DNA of 24,011 nucleotides from Paramacrobiotus richtersi (Eukaryota > Tardigrada > Eutardigrada > Parachela > Macrobiotidae). This document shows, piece by piece, positions 20,146 through 24,011 of the stretch (position 1 is the stretch's first letter; every line of letters begins with the position of its first letter). Below the pieces are notes generated by a model, which worked only from the letters and a program-made list of their open reading frames with translations, made no database searches and was not told where the DNA came from. The position numbers were made by a program, and so were the translations under genes. Where the stretch lies: positions 1 to 24,011 of the forward strand of contig JAQGAU010000778.1 of assembly GCA_034698045.1 (NCBI GenBank), read 5' to 3'.

Positions 20146-21741
20146 TTAATATGCACTTTTCGGTTGCTCGATTTCTTCCTGGAATCCTGCAATCTGCTGC
20201 TGCAAGCAGGTACCGGCACCGAGATAACTGCAAGCTGGTTTGTCGCTAGTTTGCGGCATTATGGGGATGTTACTTGCTGAGCATCCATAGGCTTTGAAAG
20301 TCGCATTGATAACGTTGTTGTCAACGTTATCCTTTTGGCTCTGTGTCCACTGAGAAGGATCCGAGCGGGCGCTGACTACTACGAAGGCGTCGTCGCATAG
20401 TCCGGTCTGCAAGTTATCCTTGATACAGCCATAATAAATGTGGTACTGGTCGTCCATATACACAGTCAGTGTTTGCAGCGGAACTGTCAAAAAAAAGTGC
20501 AGAGAACCCATTTATTTTATGAAATTTCTGAGTTTTTAATTTTTTTGGTTTAGCTATGTGTACCCAGCAAACCACGTTAGCATTACGGACGTGAGCGCGA
20601 TGCTAAAGCAGCGCGAAAGCAATGTGTTAGGTAGTCAAAGCACATTCTACAGCTCTTACTTGGTCCGGTGTCGGAATCCCTAATCTTGTAGCGGAAGCCG
20701 TAGTTCTCTCCTGTAGTTGCCAGAAAACCGGACCAGTATCCGTATTTGCATTGCGTCTCGCCAGCAGAGCCATACTGCACCGTTTCAGCCCATGCGAAGA
20801 CACCGGTCAGATTCAGCAGCGGCAGTCTTCCGCTGCCTACCACGTTCCAGTTATAGTTCATCCGGACTGAATCTGGTTCCGGTGAGAATAGCTGCCTGTA
20901 CACCCACCACGTTCCTCCAATCTGACAATGCAGACATAATAAGTATTCGAAGTAACTAGCTCAATACGGCACTGTTATCTCGGCCAGCAGAATGCTGCAT
21001 GCGTGCCCCTGAGCTTCCTTCGTTCAGTCAGCCCACTTGTACACATAAACCTGCTCAATGCTAATTGTTACTGTTTGTGGTTTGCCGCTTGTGCCGTAAT
21101 TCGGTGCATTTGTACGGAATACTGCTGAAGTCTTAGCTTCATGAAGAAAGAACCTCAGGGTGTGGGAACTATCAAGGGTGCAAAATTGCCCCTTTTTCAA
21201 CTGTTATAATTTATTTCCAATGTTCAGTTCATGGGCGTAGCTGTCCAGCGTGCAGTTCGGTCAGTACCGTACATAAAAGGATATACATACGCCGGCATAT
21301 GGTGTTACCCAAACGACTGATGTAGAGAAGCGGGTGCAGATTCAGAGTGTTCACACTTAGAACATTTCACATTAGTACGAGCAACGACCTCTGCAGTTAC
21401 GGGCCATATATATTACTGATTTTACGTGCAAGTTGCGAACAGTCACCAATTATTTTGAGTGCTAGGGTTGCTGGGAAACCTGTTTCAATGCCACACTACA
21501 TATCACATGAAATTTAATTTCACTGTTGCAATGAATGTGATTTATGCTGACGTGTCACAGTTTACTTGCAGTGCGCCGCAGTTATTTATGCGTTTAAGGT
21601 AATGCTACCAGACAGCGGACTTACAGTACTTGCAGGGTCATATTTTAGCTTGGGTTGAATGAATGTTGGCCATGCACATCCCGAGGCGGTGGCATCCGAC
21701 CTGGTATTTGTTAAAGATGCCTTACCTGCAGCCACGAGCAT
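20146..21741 (-). CDS. ApoD-like lipocalin, unit B
   Basis: Exons: 21725-21625 (or from ATG 21741), 20921-20660 and 20483-20146; introns 703 bp (GTAAGT..GTCAG, phase 0) and 176 bp (GTAAGAG..TTGACAG, phase 1). The first exon ends GCAWPTFIQPKLKYDPAST and the next opens IGGTWWVYRQ, the lipocalin GxW motif. The last exon holds the beta-strand signature TVYMDDQYHIYYGC, a FVVVSAR segment like the third lipocalin motif, then a helix and paired cysteines (YGCS, PACS, GTC). Lipocalins bind small hydrophobic ligands in an eight-stranded barrel and are normally secreted, but this unit has no signal peptide of its own: ATG 21741 gives MLVAAGKASL, which is not one. It may be the second domain of a fused protein with unit A, or use another leader. 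Confidence 0.7.
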
Positions 21742-21781
21742 TACCACTCATCCTTTATGCTGATGGTTGAACGTTTCTTAC
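21726..21781 (-). other. Candidate 56-bp intron joining lipocalins A and B
   Basis: Donor TCAA|GTAAGA (21781) and acceptor GTGGCTGCAG (21726). Removal deletes the unit A stop and keeps phase 1, so ..LTSGS-S-KASLTN.. runs into unit B in frame. The complete spliced frame would be 467 aa. Unspliced, the unit A stop and the ATG of unit B overlap as TAATG. Confidence 0.45.
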
Positions 21782-22841
21782 TTGAGCCGCTGGTAAGCAT
21801 CGCGTCCTTCATTCCCTTGATAATAGCTGCTATGCATGTTGGCGGATCACGAAACGGACACGAGGGCTGCTTGTCATCGTAAATCTGCCGGGGTACATTC
21901 TGTACCGTAATACAGTAATTCTTCAGTGCCGCATTGATAATGCCGTCGAAACTATCCGTGTCGGCGCTTGATAGTAGATCAGGCCGGGTTCTGGTCTGCG
22001 CCCAAATCAAGGGAACCTCGCAGGTCCCGGCTGATGATTTAGGCTTGGCACATCCATAACCGACCATCAGGTTTTGGTAGTCATGGTACACAACTGTGTA
22101 AGCACGATCATCTGCAAAGAAACGCCATCGCAGCATTACAAGAGACAGAAAAATGAGTTGAGGAAAAAACAGAATGAACCAACGAAGGATAGTGTAGTTG
22201 TCGGTGGACGTGGCATCCATGCCAACTTGAAGGCCGCTATTCGTGGATGTGCCGGTCCAGTATTCATTCTGGCAGGCTCCGTTCGCCGACCACGCAATCT
22301 GCATGTACTGACGGGTAGCCAAGCTGTTGGTCAGGGGGTCAGTGAGTTGGCCCAGGTTTTGGATGGTAATGCGCTGGTTAACGGTCACTGCACCGTTCTG
22401 CCGGTACGCGTACCAGTCACCTCCGCCCTACTCAGTAATTATATTTCTCGAATTAATAATTAATTCAAAGGCGTTAATGATGAACAATACTCGAAATTCC
22501 ATTGAACACGTTTTTTGATGGAAAGCGTACCAGTAGAACCGGGAAACGCAAATGGAACTGGAGGTTTGTTAATCTCAAGCTTTAAATATCACACAAGATT
22601 CAGCAATAGTTCGAGCGGGAGACAAACCTGTGACGGGTCGGGGCCCGGTTGCGGTGGTATTGTTGCAGGATACCGAGGTGAACATGACTGTCCAAATACC
22701 GGCGCAAACAGCACTGCAAATAATCGGGATACTGGTTACCAATCAGTTAAACAAAATTAGTCTTTCCTAACGATCACTCTACGATATTAACGCCTCACCA
22801 AGACTGCAAAGAATGCACGCTATAATCCACATGCTGGACAT
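21741..22841 (-). CDS. Secreted ApoD-like lipocalin, unit A
   Basis: Exons: 22841-22799, 22713-22628, 22427-22184 and 22111-21741. Exons 1 and 2 join in phase 1 across an 85-bp intron (GTGAGG..TTTGCAG) to give a signal peptide beginning MSSMWIIACILCSLVLF, cut near FG/QSC. Exon 2 ends PPQPGPDPSQ (donor GTTTGT). Exon 3 opens GGGDWYAYRQ, the GxW motif, in phase 0. The third intron (72 bp, GTTGGT donor, least certain) is in phase 1. Exon 4 has YTVVYHDYQNLMVGYGC and PLIWAQTR, the second and third lipocalin motifs, and cysteines at PSC and PTC. The product is 247 aa if it stops at TAA 21743-21741. Phases and motif positions match unit B, showing tandem duplication. A strong donor at 21781 before the stop permits fusion to unit B. 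Confidence 0.75.
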
Positions 22842-23329
22842 TTGGGGACGCAAATCTGTATATTGTGCTCTCGATCGAATCTGCTCTCGGAATTTTATGT
22901 TACATGTACAGTAAACTGCTAAAACTAAATAGACGGTACAGAAGCGATACTTCGAAGACGTAAGTAAGAAAGCAGCAGACATCGCCTTAGGGATTAAAAA
23001 TTAGAACTGCTGAACGGTGTACCCTGTACAGAACAAGACGTGTATTAAATCAGTGAAATTACCGATGACTTACCGAGAAACGATTCTTAATGTTGATGTC
23101 CGACTTCCAGTCTGTCTGGCCTTATGGCCTCTAGCACAGTACCGTAGCCAGTGAAAGGAACGGATGGTAAGTAATGAACTCAGTCGATCTGAAATCATTA
23201 GGAATATGAAATCCTAATGCTTCCAGCCAGTTTTAAGGAAAAGTGCTTCAAATACGGAGGTGGAACTTGGACAGCAGAAGTCACATCTCTGTTCCAGACG
23301 CAAAACCATGAATATATATTCTAACTTAT
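22842..23329. other. Intergenic, upstream of the lipocalin gene
   Basis: Presumed promoter region of lipocalin A on the minus strand. No clear TATA box or other gene is seen. Confidence 0.35.
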
Positions 23330-23970
23330 ACTCTAACATCTCCCCTTTCGATCGGCCGAGGTGTTCTCATTCCCTGCTCGACGTAGATTTTCTCCCAGCC
23401 GCTCAAAAAACGTTTAAAAGAGCGTTACAACATATAGGCCTATTGATTTGTTTTTAAAGTTTTCTGTCAAATTCTAAACCTTTTTCAAACGGTCTTTTTT
23501 TAAAACGAAATAGCAATCGCCGCGTGTGGAAGCGTAATATCTGCAGCAAGAACATATTGCAGCCAGAGCGTGTGGCAGTATGCAATGACAAGTTTCTGCC
23601 ACGTACATAACGTGACGTACAAGCTCACGGCGCGTTCGATTTCGAATTGCGTTCAGATCTTCCCTTATCGTCTTAAGATGTTCTCATTCCTTGCTTTACG
23701 CACATTTTCTTTCTACCGCGCTAAAAATGTCAAAAAGAGAAGCACAACGCCTAGCGTAATGAAGTTTCGTTAACTTTCTCTGTTCAATTCTGAAACATTT
23801 TAAAACATTCCTTTAAGTGGGAAAAGCTATCGACTCGTAGAAGTATAGAAGCGTGGAATATGCAGTAATACATAATTATTATTGCAGCCGGAGTGTAGGG
23901 CACTCCAATGCGACACTTTTCTGCCATGTACATATTTGAAACGCTGCGTTTTGCGAGGCTCCAATGTAAA
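23330..23970. repeat. Tandem direct duplication, period about 320 bp
   Basis: GTTCTCATTCCxTGCT occurs at 23363 and 23680 (317 apart), GCAGCCxGAGxGT about 320 apart, and TTCTGCCAxGTACAT at 23594 and 23919 (325 apart), in the same order with moderately diverged sequence between. No coding frame is conserved across both copies. Confidence 0.6.
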
Positions 23971-24011
23971 ACCGAGTACGAATTATTGCTTCTAATAGCC
24001 GAAAGGTCAGT

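Noticed and set aside
22074..22463. 129-codon plus-strand frame
   Set aside because: It is the antisense shadow of lipocalin A exon 3.

Overview
This window reads as nuclear DNA of a small invertebrate animal. Coding sequence is split by short GT-AG introns (56 to about 200 bp, with two longer), genes carry TATA boxes and N-terminal signal peptides rather than ribosome binding sites, and intergenic DNA is rich in non-autonomous DNA transposons. A tardigrade or a similar ecdysozoan would fit, but nothing in the sequence fixes the phylum.

Layout: (1) 589-1825, minus: a two-exon gene for a secreted or surface leucine-rich-repeat (LRR) protein. (2) 3547-6324: a long-inverted-repeat transposon with a 9-bp target duplication, into which a 617-bp palindromic hAT-type element (5691-6307, 8-bp target duplication) has inserted. 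(3) 8575-12391, minus: three tandem genes for short secreted precursors (76, 78 and 82 aa) with a conserved signal peptide and acidic pro-region and a divergent, basic, two-cysteine tail. A fourth, decayed copy lies at 19030-19224. (4) 13606-13786, plus: an isolated first exon of a CYP4-like cytochrome P450, with a doubtful second exon. (5) 15346-16994, minus: a second LRR copy carrying an in-frame stop at the end of exon 1, a stretched intron with a 72-bp palindrome, and a 22-residue tandem repeat with a frame slip in exon 2. (6) 17489-18950: a 44-bp GC-rich tandem repeat, purine-rich satellite-like DNA and a foldback element with arms of about 170 bp. (7) 20146-22841, minus: two ApoD-like lipocalin units in tandem, which can be joined in frame into one two-domain secreted lipocalin. 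(8) 23330-23970: a tandem duplication of about 320 bp.

All recognised genes except the P450 exon lie on the minus strand, and most look secreted: LRR proteins, small precursors and lipocalins. The order LRR then small precursor occurs twice (LRR1 with copy A, LRR2 with copy D), which suggests an old segmental duplication. The most novel item is the small-precursor family. Its architecture (signal, acidic glycosylatable pro-region, Arg-rich site, variable basic Cys tail) resembles secreted peptide precursors, but I recognise no known family. The second is the possible fused double lipocalin.
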